In this document: positions 54,433 to 63,619 of the stretch, in pieces
Numbering within the stretch: position 1 is the stretch's first letter
Layout of the letters: each line of letters starts with the position of its first letter
Origin: Segatella baroniae DSM 16972 = JCM 13447
GTDB lineage: Bacteria > Bacteroidota > Bacteroidia > Bacteroidales > Bacteroidaceae
Assembly: GCF_000426585.1 (NCBI RefSeq)
Contig: NZ_AUFQ01000013.1
Span: 27,841-91,840 of the forward strand
Reading direction: 5' to 3'
Length of the DNA stretch: 64,000 bases
Notes under the pieces: model-generated
Database searches by the model: none
What the model was told of the DNA's origin: nothing
What the model saw: the letters and a program-made list of their open reading frames with translations, nothing else
Position numbers and translations under genes: made by a program

Positions 54433-54627
54433 TAAAATTTCCATTGCATGACAATTTGTTGGAGATGAATTGATTGTCGCCGACCTGCAAAATTGATTTA
54501 CCCAACAAGCTGCGTCCTTTCTCGTGCGAGGGCCAAATGCAATCTGCCATTTGCGCACGGCATTCTTTGGCTGGCAAATTCACTGGAAAGGAGCCTGTAG
54601 ACGCCACCGTTGTGCTTGGACTGCGCG

Positions 54628-54737
54628 AAAGCATAACTTACAGCTGCTCAAAGGGCTGCTTTCAGCTCATGAAAGAGCTGCTTTCGGCTTATGAAAGGGC
54701 TGCTTTCAGTTTATGAAAGGGTTGCTTTTTCAAGATA
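54628..54737 (+). repeat. 22-bp repeat array 3 (five units, best conserved)
   Basis: Five exact-length units starting at 54628, 54650, 54672, 54694 and 54716. The middle three read AAAGRGCTGCTTTCRGYTYATG and differ at only a few positions. The array lies just downstream of the GH25 gene, oriented against its transcription. The rest of the gap 54433-54749 holds no recognised gene. Confidence 0.9.
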
Positions 54738-54749
54738 AGAGATGACTGA

Positions 54750-55580
54750 TCATTTTCCAATTGTCAGCTTTTTTAAATCATAGAACGAGCCGTTGTAGAT
54801 GTTGAAGTCTATATATCCCTTTATGCCCGGCAATTGTCCTGCGTCGGTATGCTGCCAAAACTTCCATGGCCCCTTGTATTCCACTTTGTCAACATAGTAG
54901 TGGGCTATCCAATAAGGATAGTCGTCGAAGACAGGCTTGGACAGATATTGCTGCTTGAACTTGTAATAGGTATAGATGATGGGCTTCACATGATATCTGT
55001 CCTCTACGATGTGAAGCCACGTGAGGACATCCGTTTGGAAATCTTCGACCGACACATCGGCCGGTTTATGCTCAATGTCCAGTACCGGCGGCAAATCGCC
55101 CTCCTTCAAATGTACTTTTTTAAGGAAGAAATAGGCCTGGTCTCGGGCGGAGGAATGAATGCTCCAAAAGTGGTATGCGCCTCGGATATAGCCGTAATTG
55201 CGGGCATTTTCGAAATTGTCATAGAAGTTTTCGTCGATCCGCGAGGCCCCTTCGGTGGACTTGATGATGATGAAGCGCAACGGACAACCTTCTATCATGG
55301 CATGCTGAAGCTTGTCCCATTCGATGTCACCCTGGTAATGGGATATGTCTATTCCATGGATTTCAAATCCATCCGGATACTTCGGGTCTCCATACAAGGC
55401 GCGCCAACGAAAGCCGGTCGGGCTGACAAAAAAGTGATAGAACACCCAGACATACAAGACCACCACACCGAATCCTCCAAGAAACCACGCCAGTTTGTGA
55501 TGCGTAGACTTCAGAAAAGAGCGTTTTCTCTTCTTGCGAACCGAGCGTTTTCTGTGGGTCTTGGGGTTGGCTGTTGTCAT
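54750..55580 (-). CDS. Membrane-anchored GH25 lysozyme-like hydrolase
   Basis: 276 residues. A basic N-terminal tail (about 1-27, rich in Arg and Lys) precedes one membrane helix (about 30-52) and a GH25 domain: GIDISHYQGDIEWDKL, FIIIKSTEGAS, GAYHFWS, PVLDIEHKPAD with the catalytic Asp-x-Glu, and WQHTDAGQLPGIKGYIDFN. GH25 enzymes cleave the glycan backbone of peptidoglycan. Without a cleavage site it probably stays anchored in the inner membrane facing the periplasm. The start at 55580 was chosen because the upstream ATG at 55691 lies within pfp. A terminator separates it from pfp. Confidence 0.9.
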   Translation of the reverse strand: MTTANPKTHRKRSVRKKRKRSFLKSTHHKLAWFLGGFGVVVLYVWVFYHFFVSPTGFRWRALYGDPKYPDGFEIHGIDISHYQGDIEWDKLQHAMIEGCPLRFIIIKSTEGASRIDENFYDNFENARNYGYIRGAYHFWSIHSSARDQAYFFLKKVHLKEGDLPPVLDIEHKPADVSVEDFQTDVLTWLHIVEDRYHVKPIIYTYYKFKQQYLSKPVFDDYPYWIAHYYVDKVEYKGPWKFWQHTDAGQLPGIKGYIDFNIYNGSFYDLKKLTIGK

Positions 55581-55590
55581 AAAACAAAGA

Positions 55591-55628
55591 AAGAATACAG
55601 ACCCAGCCGGGCAGCGGGTCTGCATTCT
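55591..55628 (-). terminator. Terminator of pfp
   Basis: Interrupted stem AGAAT-x-CAGACCC / GGGTCTG-x-ATTCT with an 11-base loop. On the minus strand TTCTTTCTTTGTTTT follows. Confidence 0.75.
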
Positions 55629-55645
55629 TTGAATTATAGCGGTGT

Positions 55646-57292
55646 TTACTTGGTCTGTTCCAGCTGGAGCGTCTTGGTCGTTTGGTCGCAAACGTCAGAC
55701 GGTCCCCAGTATTGAATGGGGCCGGGGTATACGTAGCATGTATTCTTTGCCCATTCATCGCGATGCGAAACAAACGTTTTGTACGGTTTGCCGTCAAGTT
55801 CTACGAGGGCCTTGCGGATCACCGGCTTCATCTCTCCGTTGCGCTTCTCCATGTTCATCATCATCGTGATGGGCACACCGCCTGCTTTCCACTCGTCAGT
55901 ACCGGCTGTCGTGTTCTTGACGATGGCCATATAGCCGGTTTTGCCGGCGGCAATCAGCTGGGCGGCGCTGGTTCCCAATGCGTAGCAATAGTCTGCGTCG
56001 AAGTTCGAGGGGGCGGCACAGCGTCCCTCATAGCCGAAGAAATGGTGCTGTGCGGCAAATGCGCCGTTATATTTTCCCTCCTTTGCCCACTTTGCAAGCA
56101 GGGCGTCCACCATGTCGCTCAACAGCTTTTCGGTCTCAATCAATGAAACCTGAACGTTTCCGTGTGGGTCGCGGTCAAGGCTCAACTGGCGGGCGACACC
56201 CTCGGGAAGTGTTTCAAACGTTGCGGCGTTTTCTTTGGAAAGGTGTGAGAGGATGTATTGCCGCTGTGCATCTTTGTCGAGATCCTTGTAATCTGCGCCA
56301 TGTGAAGCGAGCAAGTCATTCAACTCTTGGATCAAACGGCCAATGGCAGGGATGAACTCGATGAGACCTTCGGGTATCAGCACCACACCGAAGTTGTCAC
56401 CTTGGGCCGCACGACAAGCCACAACTTTGGCTATGTCTTCAACCACTTGATTCAAAGTCATGTCGTTCTTCTCGATTTCTTCGGAAATCAAACAAACATT
56501 GGGCTGTGTCTGAAGGGCGCATTCCAATGCGATATGAGAAGCCGAACGCCCCATCAACTTGATGAAATGCCAATACTTGCGGGCGGAGTTGCAGTCACGC
56601 TCGATATTGCCAATCAACTCTGCATAGGTCTTGCAAGCGGTGTCAAAGCCGAAAGAAGTCTCGATCTGGTCGTTCTTCAAGTCGCCGTCAATGGTCTTGG
56701 GACAACCGATAACCTGAACTCCATAATTCTTGGCGGCATAATATTCAGCCAAGACGCAGGCATTCGTATTCGAGTCGTCTCCACCAATGATGACCACAGC
56801 CTTGATGTTCAGTTCGCGCAGAATGACGAGTCCTTTTTCGAACTGCTCTTCCTTCTCCAGCTTTGTACGGCCCGAACCAATCATGTCGAACCCGCCGGTG
56901 TTGCGATACTGGTCGATGAAGTCAGAGGTGATCTCTACATAGTTATGGTCAACGAGACCGCCGGGGCCCATCAGGAATCCAAAGAGTCGGTTGTTCGGAT
57001 TGAGCTTCTTCACTGCATCGAAGAGTCCACTGATGACATTGTGACCGCCGGGAGCCTGACCACCGGACAGGATGACGCCCACATTCATCTCAGCTTCGTT
57101 CGCCTTGTCGCCGGAAACAAACTCCACCAAAGGCATGCCGTATGTATTCGGGAACAATTCTTTGATTTCCTGCTGGTTGGCAACACTCTGGGTGGGTTCA
57201 CCTTCCTTCACCTTGACAGCACCCATAAGCGCCTTCGGCAACTTGGGTTGGTAAGCAGCTCTTTCTTTCTGCAATGCACTAATTTCCTTCAT
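55646..57292 (-). CDS. pfp: PPi-dependent phosphofructokinase
   Basis: 548 residues, the long-form size. It interconverts fructose 6-phosphate and fructose 1,6-bisphosphate with pyrophosphate and is reversible. The diagnostic motif IIGGDDSNTNACVLAEYY has Asp after GGD, the mark of PPi use, and PKTIDGDLKN supplies the Lys of PPi enzymes. MGRSASHIALECALQTQPN matches the substrate loop. It carries an N-terminal extension of about 70 residues. Its presence beside an unusual ATP-type enzyme (4539) suggests that the PPi route may carry much of the flux. Confidence 0.95.
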   Translation of the reverse strand: MKEISALQKERAAYQPKLPKALMGAVKVKEGEPTQSVANQQEIKELFPNTYGMPLVEFVSGDKANEAEMNVGVILSGGQAPGGHNVISGLFDAVKKLNPNNRLFGFLMGPGGLVDHNYVEITSDFIDQYRNTGGFDMIGSGRTKLEKEEQFEKGLVILRELNIKAVVIIGGDDSNTNACVLAEYYAAKNYGVQVIGCPKTIDGDLKNDQIETSFGFDTACKTYAELIGNIERDCNSARKYWHFIKLMGRSASHIALECALQTQPNVCLISEEIEKNDMTLNQVVEDIAKVVACRAAQGDNFGVVLIPEGLIEFIPAIGRLIQELNDLLASHGADYKDLDKDAQRQYILSHLSKENAATFETLPEGVARQLSLDRDPHGNVQVSLIETEKLLSDMVDALLAKWAKEGKYNGAFAAQHHFFGYEGRCAAPSNFDADYCYALGTSAAQLIAAGKTGYMAIVKNTTAGTDEWKAGGVPITMMMNMEKRNGEMKPVIRKALVELDGKPYKTFVSHRDEWAKNTCYVYPGPIQYWGPSDVCDQTTKTLQLEQTK

Positions 57293-57349
57293 TTATCAAT
57301 TGTATTTAGTTGTAACAAAATTCTTCTGACAATGCTCTTTTTACCAGTG

Positions 57350-57357
57350 CAAAATTA
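57350..57357 (-). promoter_or_regulatory. Promoter -7 element of pfp
   Basis: TAATTTTG on the minus strand, 57 bases before the start. Confidence 0.55.
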
Positions 57358-57431
57358 AATGAATTAATTGATATAATGAAAAGAAACGCTCAAGAATTGC
57401 TAAAAGCCAAACAGTTTTTTGATGCGAACCC

Positions 57432-57461
57432 TTGCACATTCCTTTTTTTTCTATATCTTTG
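57432..57461 (+). promoter_or_regulatory. Promoter of the acyltransferase-amidase-ygiQ operon
   Basis: TTG, 19 bases, TATCTTTG, 40 bases before the start at 57502. A full consensus match. Confidence 0.8.
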
Positions 57462-57501
57462 GCATGTTAATATTCCATTCTTATTAAATAATCTGCAAAT
57501 T

Positions 57502-57774
57502 ATGGCAAGCAAAAGGACTTTAAAACATCAGATCAATTACATCTGCAGTGAGCTGTTCGCAGAATGCGTGGCGGCGTCCCTGTACAATCAGAAGAAAAGC
57601 GATGACAATGCGGATGCCATTCTAACATCCATCATGGTTATCAACAATGATTTCATCAAGCGCGTTTCCCATCCCGAGCCGGGTATGCCGGCTAAAACAT
57701 TTTATAAAGAGTTGATTTTAGGATTCAATGGTCAGGTTGACGAAATCATTGATCAAATCGCCGCATTGGAATGA
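57502..57774 (+). CDS. Small helical protein, unknown
   Basis: 90 residues, no signal or membrane segment, mostly helical. It starts MASKRTLKHQINYICSELFA and includes a Pro-rich turn (VSHPEPGMPAKTFYKELI). I recognise no family, though the first gene of a tight operon with a promoter of its own is likely to be real. The start at 57502 was chosen because the frame upstream overlaps the promoter. Its stop overlaps the acyltransferase start (ATGA), so the two are coupled. Confidence 0.75.
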   Translation: MASKRTLKHQINYICSELFAECVAASLYNQKKSDDNADAILTSIMVINNDFIKRVSHPEPGMPAKTFYKELILGFNGQVDEIIDQIAALE

Positions 57775-58319
57775 TTAGGAAGTTTTGTTCAATCGTCTTA
57801 TATCGGTGGATGGGCTGGACTAAAGAGGTCAGCATAACGTACCCTTCCAAGTATATTATATGTTTAGCCCCCCATACCAGCAACTGGGATTTCATCATCG
57901 GCCAACTTTTTTCCAAAGCCGAAGGCATTCGTAGTAATTTCCTCATGAAAAAAGAATGGTTCGTTTATCCATTCGGCCTTCTGTTCAGACGGCTCGGAGG
58001 CATTCCGGTGGAGCGTTCCAGACACACAAGTCTTACGGACAGAATGGCCGAAATCGCGACCAGCAGTGAACGTTTTGGCCTTTGCATCACCCCGGAGGGA
58101 ACCCGAAAGCCTACCGTAGATTGGAAAAAGGGCTTTTATTTCATTGCTTTGAAAGCCAATTTACCGATATTGCTCTTCGGCGTCGACTATCAGGCAAAGA
58201 AGATAAAGGCGACCAAGGTCATTATTCCCAATGGTGACGTAGATTCACAAATGAAAGAAATCAAAGAATATTTCAAGGACTTTAAAGGAAAGATTCCCGA
58301 GAATTTTGTTTATGAGTAA
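57771..58319 (+). CDS. PlsC-like 1-acylglycerol-3-phosphate acyltransferase family protein
   Basis: 182 residues, short for the family (usually 230-250). Catalytic His and Asp are in APHTSNWDF, the glycerol-phosphate region in GGIPVERSRH, and the third motif in CITPEGTRKPTVDWKKGFYF. No strong N-terminal membrane helix is present, so it is probably a peripheral membrane enzyme. Acceptor and donor are unknown; lysophosphatidic acid or an aminolipid is possible. It is coupled to the small protein before it and overlaps the amidase start by eight bases. Confidence 0.85.
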   Translation: MIRKFCSIVLYRWMGWTKEVSITYPSKYIICLAPHTSNWDFIIGQLFSKAEGIRSNFLMKKEWFVYPFGLLFRRLGGIPVERSRHTSLTDRMAEIATSSERFGLCITPEGTRKPTVDWKKGFYFIALKANLPILLFGVDYQAKKIKATKVIIPNGDVDSQMKEIKEYFKDFKGKIPENFVYE

Positions 58320-61125
58320 TATCCTTCCATGGAGGTTCAGACTCTGCTTGTTGGGGGCATTCACCAGCTTTTCTGCACTGACGGCCCAAGTTCCAAAAGC
58401 AAAATATTCGATTCATGACAAACAGAAAATAATCAATGTCGACATAGAAGGCCGCTATGCCAACAACGACATAACCTACAAGGATATTAGAAAGCTTTCC
58501 AAATATTGGCATAAATACTTCCATTCCACACATCCCAAATATCAAATAAGAATCTCTTGCGCAGGTGTTCCCATCGAATATCTGGTTGACGGTTATGTAC
58601 TTCCGGCCGATTCCTCTACGATTTTCAACGAAGTGGAATTTGACGGCACTCCTTGGGTGCAGCGACAGGACTGCCCTTTCAGGATAACGAACGGGCTTCA
58701 GAACAGGCACGTCAGTTTGTGGGCAAGCCATGGACGCTACTTCGACCAGACAAAAGGGTTCTGGAAGTTTCAACGTCCTTTCCTGTTTGGTACGACGGAA
58801 GACCTTTTTACGCAAACCATCGTCGTCCCCTATCTCATCCCGATGCTTGAGAACAGCGGCTGTGTAGTATTCTCGCCAAGAGAAAGAGACTGGCAGGAAG
58901 ATGAATACATCGTCGACAACGACAACACGCCAAGCATGACTTCGTCACTCACCCGGGGCGTATATACGGAAAACGCGTCATCCGGAACTTGGCATACGAC
59001 CGACAAAAAGGGATTTGCTTTTCATCCCGGAGTCTATATTGATGGCGAGAACCCTTTTACACAAGGCACGGCAAGGCTTCTGAAAACATCCAGAAGCAAA
59101 TATCCATCCACCATCACCTATCAGCCACAATTCCAAACAGATGGCAATTATGCGGTCTATGTGAGCTACCAAAGCCTTCCCAAAAGCGTCTCGGACGCAG
59201 AATACATCGTCACTCACGAAGGCCGGAAGACCACTTTCAAGGTCAACCAGAAGATGGGCGGCGGCACTTGGGTCTACTTGGGCACATTCAGATTCAAGGC
59301 AGGATGTTCACCCGCCAACAGCGTTATGCTTACAAATTCGTCCAGACAGAAGGGCTTTGTCACGGCCGATGCAGTCAGATTTGGCGGCGGCATGGGCAAC
59401 ATTCAGCGAAGCGGAGCCATCAGCGGTCTTCCCAGAGCCATCGAAGGAGCCAGATATTACGCCCAGTGGGCAGGTGCGCCGTATAAAATATACAGCAGCA
59501 AGAACGGGCTCGACGACTATGGGGATGACATCAACGCTCGTCCGCTGATGACAAACTGGCTCGCTGGCGGTTCCTGCTTCAACCCTACGTCAGAAGGACT
59601 TAAGGTTCCCATAGAGCTTGCCTTGGCCATCCATAGCGACGCTGGGATAGCCAAAACGCCAAACGGACTCATTGGTTCGCTCGCCATCTGTACGACGGAG
59701 TTCAACGACGGCGTCTTGGCTCCCGGCACTTCGCGCGAGCTTTCCTATCATTTTGCCAAACGGCTGTTGGACGGGCTCGACAGAGACCTCCCTCCCATCT
59801 GTGGCAAATGGAATCGTCGCTACCTGTGGGATCGCAACTATGCCGAGACGCGGACACCGGAAGTTCCTTCCGCCATCTTGGAGACCATGTCGCACCAGAA
59901 CTTCGCCGACATGCTTCTCGGCGAAGATCCGCACTTCCGCTTTGCCATGGCGCGTTCCATCTACAAGTCTATTTTAAGGTTCATCAACGACAGCCACGGC
60001 CGGCCGAGTGTCGTCCAGCCACTGGCACCCAAGAACTTCAGGGTTGAAATCATCGGCGACGAGGCCCGTCTTTCGTGGACTCCCGACATAGACAAGCTGG
60101 AACCTACGGCCATACCAACCTCCTACAACGTCTATACATCAATGGGCGCACTTGGCTTTGACAATGGGCGCAACGTAGAAGAACCATCACTGACCGTCAA
60201 ACTCGAACCGGGAGTTTTGTATAGTTTCAAAATAACGGCAGCCAACCGCGGCGGTGAAAGCTTTGCCACTCCTGTTCTGTCGGCCATCCACCATCCCGGA
60301 GCGAAAGGCAAGATTCTGATTGTCGATGGTTTCACACGGCTTTCGGCTCCAGCCGTCGTCAGAAGCAACGGCGACAACCGCTTCGACATGGACGAAGACC
60401 CGGGCGTCAGCTTTGGAATGACAGCCCAATGGAACAACGGCCAATTCATCATGGGCAATGAATTCGACAATGTCGCTACGCATGCCGAAGCGATGTCGGC
60501 ACTGACAGACTACGATATAGAGAGCACGACCCTCGAAGCCGTCGAGAACCATCTGGTTGCTTTCAACCACTATGCGCTTCTCGACCTCATCCTGGGTCTG
60601 CAAAGGGACATGCCTTACGCACTGAAGCGAGTCAAAGCTCTGCCCAAGTTCTTGCAGGCGGCTTTGCAGTCATTCGCCAAGCCGTCAAAAGCGCTGCTCG
60701 TCAGCGGGGCCTATATCGGGACCGACATGCAGGGAGGAGACGACACAGTCTTTCTCAAGAACTTTTTGAAAGTCCGCTACGAGGGTAGAAACAAAATGAC
60801 ACAAGCCCCCATCATCCATGGCTTGAACATGGATTTCGACATCTATCGCCAGCTCAACAAAGACCATTACGCAGCAACTTCGGTGGATGTTCTCGCACCG
60901 GACACGCTGCAGGCTGCCGGCGAAACGCGTCCACAGGCCATCATGATGTACAACGATTCCACCAGTGCCGCCGTGGGATATCGTGGAAGCGACTATACCG
61001 CCATCATCATGGGCTTTCCTTTTGAGACGATAGCTTCACGGCATGCGAGAAAGATGGTCATGCAAGGGCTGCTCAACTATGCCTTGAGGCCATCCCGAAG
61101 CGACGATCATGCAACCCAACAATAA
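58312..61125 (+). CDS. Secreted N-acetylmuramoyl-L-alanine amidase-like protein with inserted golvesin domain
   Basis: 937 residues from MSNILPWRFRLCLLG (signal peptide to about 25). An Amidase_3-like zinc domain is split in two. The first half (about 135-215) supplies His140 in LWASHGRYFD and Glu163 in FGTTEDL. A golvesin-like beta domain (about 220-365, ending GFVTADAVRFGGG) interrupts it. The second half (about 375-560) supplies His441 in LALAIHSDAG and Glu524 in PSAILETMSHQNF. A fibronectin III domain (about 575-665) and a further domain of about 260 residues of unknown type follow. Database entries for such proteins are often called xanthan lyase, but the residues favour a peptidoglycan amidase. 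Confidence 0.82.
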   Translation: MSNILPWRFRLCLLGAFTSFSALTAQVPKAKYSIHDKQKIINVDIEGRYANNDITYKDIRKLSKYWHKYFHSTHPKYQIRISCAGVPIEYLVDGYVLPADSSTIFNEVEFDGTPWVQRQDCPFRITNGLQNRHVSLWASHGRYFDQTKGFWKFQRPFLFGTTEDLFTQTIVVPYLIPMLENSGCVVFSPRERDWQEDEYIVDNDNTPSMTSSLTRGVYTENASSGTWHTTDKKGFAFHPGVYIDGENPFTQGTARLLKTSRSKYPSTITYQPQFQTDGNYAVYVSYQSLPKSVSDAEYIVTHEGRKTTFKVNQKMGGGTWVYLGTFRFKAGCSPANSVMLTNSSRQKGFVTADAVRFGGGMGNIQRSGAISGLPRAIEGARYYAQWAGAPYKIYSSKNGLDDYGDDINARPLMTNWLAGGSCFNPTSEGLKVPIELALAIHSDAGIAKTPNGLIGSLAICTTEFNDGVLAPGTSRELSYHFAKRLLDGLDRDLPPICGKWNRRYLWDRNYAETRTPEVPSAILETMSHQNFADMLLGEDPHFRFAMARSIYKSILRFINDSHGRPSVVQPLAPKNFRVEIIGDEARLSWTPDIDKLEPTAIPTSYNVYTSMGALGFDNGRNVEEPSLTVKLEPGVLYSFKITAANRGGESFATPVLSAIHHPGAKGKILIVDGFTRLSAPAVVRSNGDNRFDMDEDPGVSFGMTAQWNNGQFIMGNEFDNVATHAEAMSALTDYDIESTTLEAVENHLVAFNHYALLDLILGLQRDMPYALKRVKALPKFLQAALQSFAKPSKALLVSGAYIGTDMQGGDDTVFLKNFLKVRYEGRNKMTQAPIIHGLNMDFDIYRQLNKDHYAATSVDVLAPDTLQAAGETRPQAIMMYNDSTSAAVGYRGSDYTAIIMGFPFETIASRHARKMVMQGLLNYALRPSRSDDHATQQ

Positions 61126-61151
61126 TATAAATCGTTTTAAAAAGCAAGATT

Positions 61152-61472
61152 ATGTATAAAATCCAAGCGAACAAGACAGGAACAAGGTTTATCGAAGTGT
61201 CGGAAGAACATCTCGAAACATTGGAAAAGTACCAGTTGCTGCGCAACTTAGTCGACAGCAATGGCATTGTCGACGAGAACATTCTCGACAAGTTGAAGCT
61301 CAATGTGAGGTCGCTGCTTGAGTCTGATGAAACCAGTCAGAGAGACTTGTTGGACTTATGTCTCGACGTCATTTACAATTCAAACATGAAAGCCTTCGGG
61401 TTGACCAACCTGGTTCGTCTCTTTGTCGAATGGAAAGGCACGAAGACAGGAGATGACAAGGCGGCGGAATGA
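61152..61472 (+). CDS. Hypothetical protein
   Basis: 106 residues, soluble, acidic and mostly helical. It begins MYKIQANKTGTRFIEVSEEH and no family or motif is recognised. Its stop overlaps the ygiQ start (ATGA), so it is translated in tandem with it. It lies 26 bases after the amidase gene. A role with YgiQ is possible but is only suggested by the overlap. Confidence 0.75.
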   Translation: MYKIQANKTGTRFIEVSEEHLETLEKYQLLRNLVDSNGIVDENILDKLKLNVRSLLESDETSQRDLLDLCLDVIYNSNMKAFGLTNLVRLFVEWKGTKTGDDKAAE

Positions 61473-63472
61473 TGCTCACAGACTTTCTGCCGACAACACG
61501 AAAGGAATGTGACCTTCGGGGCTGGGACCAACTCGATGTCATCCTCTTCTCAGGCGATGCCTACATCGACCACCCCGCCTTCGGGGCCGCGGTCATAGGC
61601 AGGGTGCTCGAAGCCCACGGCTACAAGGTGGCCATCGTGCCGCAACCCGACTGGCATGGCGACTACCGCGACTTCAAGAAGCTGGGGCGTCCCCGCCTTT
61701 TCTTCGGCGTTTCACCCGGCGCCATGGACTCCATGGTGAATCATTACACGGCCAATCGCCGCAGACGAAGTGACGACGCCTACAGCCCGGACGCCCGCCA
61801 TGGGCTTCGCCCCGACTATCCATCGATTGTCTACACGCAGATTTTAAAGCAGTTGTTTCCCGACGTGCCCGTGGTGCTCGGCGGGATTGAGGCTTCCATG
61901 CGGCGGCTGACGCACTACGACTATTGGCAGGACAAACTGAAGAAGTGCATCTTGTGCGAGTCTGGGGCCGACCTCATCATCTACGGCATGGGAGAGAAGG
62001 GCATTGTCGAGTTGGCGGAGCGGCTTTCGACCGGCGAATCCATCCGCACGGTCAGGGATGTCCCCCAAACCGTCTTCTTGTGCAAGGAAGAAGAAATCCC
62101 CAACGGCTTTTCCGACGACGACATCGTGCTGCACAGCCACGAGGAATGCGTCGCCGACAAGAGGTCACAGGCAGAGAACGTCAGGCATATAGAGGAGGAG
62201 TCGAACAAGGTTCACGCACAAAGACTGCTGCAGGCGGTAGGCAACAAGTGGGCCGTTGTCAATCCCCCATACCCCACGATGACCGTCGAAGAGCTTGACG
62301 CCTCTTTCGACTTGCCCTACACCCGACAGCCCCATCCCAAGTACAAGGGCAAGCGCATCCCCGCATTCGACATGATCAAGTTCTCCGTCAACATCCATCG
62401 CGGCTGCTTTGGCGGCTGTGCCTTCTGCACCATATCGGCCCATCAGGGCAAATTTGTGGTGTGCCGCAGCAAGGAGAGTATCATGAAAGAAGTCAGACAG
62501 GTCATCGACATGCCCGACTTCAAAGGCTATCTCTCCGACTTGGGCGGCCCGTCGGCCAACATGTACGGCATGGGGGGCAGGAATCGCGCCATCTGCGAGA
62601 AGTGCAAACGGCCTTCCTGCGTCAATCCGCGGGTGTGTCCCAATCTGAACACCGACCACAGCAAGCTGCTCGACATCTATCGGGCTGTCGACGCTCTGCC
62701 CGGAATCAAGAAGAGTTTCATCGGCAGCGGCGTCCGCTACGACCTCCTGCTGCACAAGAGCAAGGACGAGCATGTGAACGCGGCAGCCAGGGAATACACG
62801 AAAGAGTTGATTTGCAATCATGTCAGCGGTCGACTGAAGGTGGCTCCCGAGCATACCAGCGACAATGTGCTGAGGCTGATGCGCAAGCCCTCTTTCAGTC
62901 TGTTTCACGAGTTCAAGCGTGTGTTTGACAAAATCAACGTGCAGTATAACCTGAAAGAACAGCTCATCCCCTACTTCATCAGCAGCCACCCCGGCTGTCA
63001 TGAGGAAGACATGGCCGACCTGGCTGTCCAGACCAAGGACCTGAACTTCCATCTGGAGCAAATCCAGGACTTCACCCCGACTCCCCTAACCATATCTACG
63101 GAGATGTGGTACACGGGCTACGACCCTTACACGCTGGAACCCATCTTCTCCGCCAAGACGCCGAACGAGAAGTTGAAGCAGCGCCAGTTCTTCTTCTGGT
63201 ACAAGCCAGAAGAGCGCGACTCCATAGAGAAGGAACTCCGTCGCATTGGCCGCGCCGACCTGGTCGACCGCCTCTACCGCGGCATTCCCCGGCGAAAGAC
63301 ATTCTCCGGCACCCATTCCAGCGGCAAGTACAACCAGGGAACGGAGGGCTTCGGCATGCAGAAACGTGGGAAGCGCACTGCCGTCGCGCCCGAATCCAAG
63401 CGTGAGCGGCCACAGGGGAACAGCCCCCGCCGACGCAAGGGGGGGCGGAAGAGTTTCAATCCCAACTTCTAA
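61469..63472 (+). CDS. ygiQ: YgiQ-family radical SAM protein
   Basis: 667 residues. An N-terminal UPF0313 domain (with LGGIEASMRRLTHYDYW and IIYGMGEKG) is followed by the radical SAM core with the cluster motif RGCFGGCAFCTISAHQG (CxxxCxxC). A second set of Cys residues occurs in CEKCKRPSCVNPRVCPN. The tail is strongly basic (about 630-667). Members are widespread but the reaction is unknown. It is the last gene of the operon and is coupled to the hypothetical protein before it. A 22-bp array begins 30 bases after the stop. Confidence 0.92.
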   Translation: MMLTDFLPTTRKECDLRGWDQLDVILFSGDAYIDHPAFGAAVIGRVLEAHGYKVAIVPQPDWHGDYRDFKKLGRPRLFFGVSPGAMDSMVNHYTANRRRRSDDAYSPDARHGLRPDYPSIVYTQILKQLFPDVPVVLGGIEASMRRLTHYDYWQDKLKKCILCESGADLIIYGMGEKGIVELAERLSTGESIRTVRDVPQTVFLCKEEEIPNGFSDDDIVLHSHEECVADKRSQAENVRHIEEESNKVHAQRLLQAVGNKWAVVNPPYPTMTVEELDASFDLPYTRQPHPKYKGKRIPAFDMIKFSVNIHRGCFGGCAFCTISAHQGKFVVCRSKESIMKEVRQVIDMPDFKGYLSDLGGPSANMYGMGGRNRAICEKCKRPSCVNPRVCPNLNTDHSKLLDIYRAVDALPGIKKSFIGSGVRYDLLLHKSKDEHVNAAAREYTKELICNHVSGRLKVAPEHTSDNVLRLMRKPSFSLFHEFKRVFDKINVQYNLKEQLIPYFISSHPGCHEEDMADLAVQTKDLNFHLEQIQDFTPTPLTISTEMWYTGYDPYTLEPIFSAKTPNEKLKQRQFFFWYKPEERDSIEKELRRIGRADLVDRLYRGIPRRKTFSGTHSSGKYNQGTEGFGMQKRGKRTAVAPESKRERPQGNSPRRRKGGRKSFNPNF

Positions 63473-63502
63473 TTCAAGCAAGGGGGAAGCAATCCGTTTG
63501 CA

Positions 63503-63612
63503 ACAGCCATGCTTTCGGCTCGCCAAAGGGCCACAATTGGCTTCTGAAAGGGCTGCGATTGGCTTCTGAAAGGGCAGCAATTGGCTTGCAAAAAGGCAGC
63601 TTTGATGGCGTC
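63503..63612 (+). repeat. 22-bp repeat array 4 (five units)
   Basis: Five units at 63503, 63525, 63547, 63569 and 63591. The second to fourth read AAAGGGCNRCRATTGGCTTSYR. Total length is 110 bases, like the arrays at 8737 and 54628, and the orientation is the same. Confidence 0.9.
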
Positions 63613-63619
63613 AAAAGAC

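Noticed and set aside
54628..54737. 22-bp arrays as CRISPR or as coding repeats
   Set aside because: There are no spacers, the units are imperfect, and 22 is not divisible by three, so no reading frame repeats.
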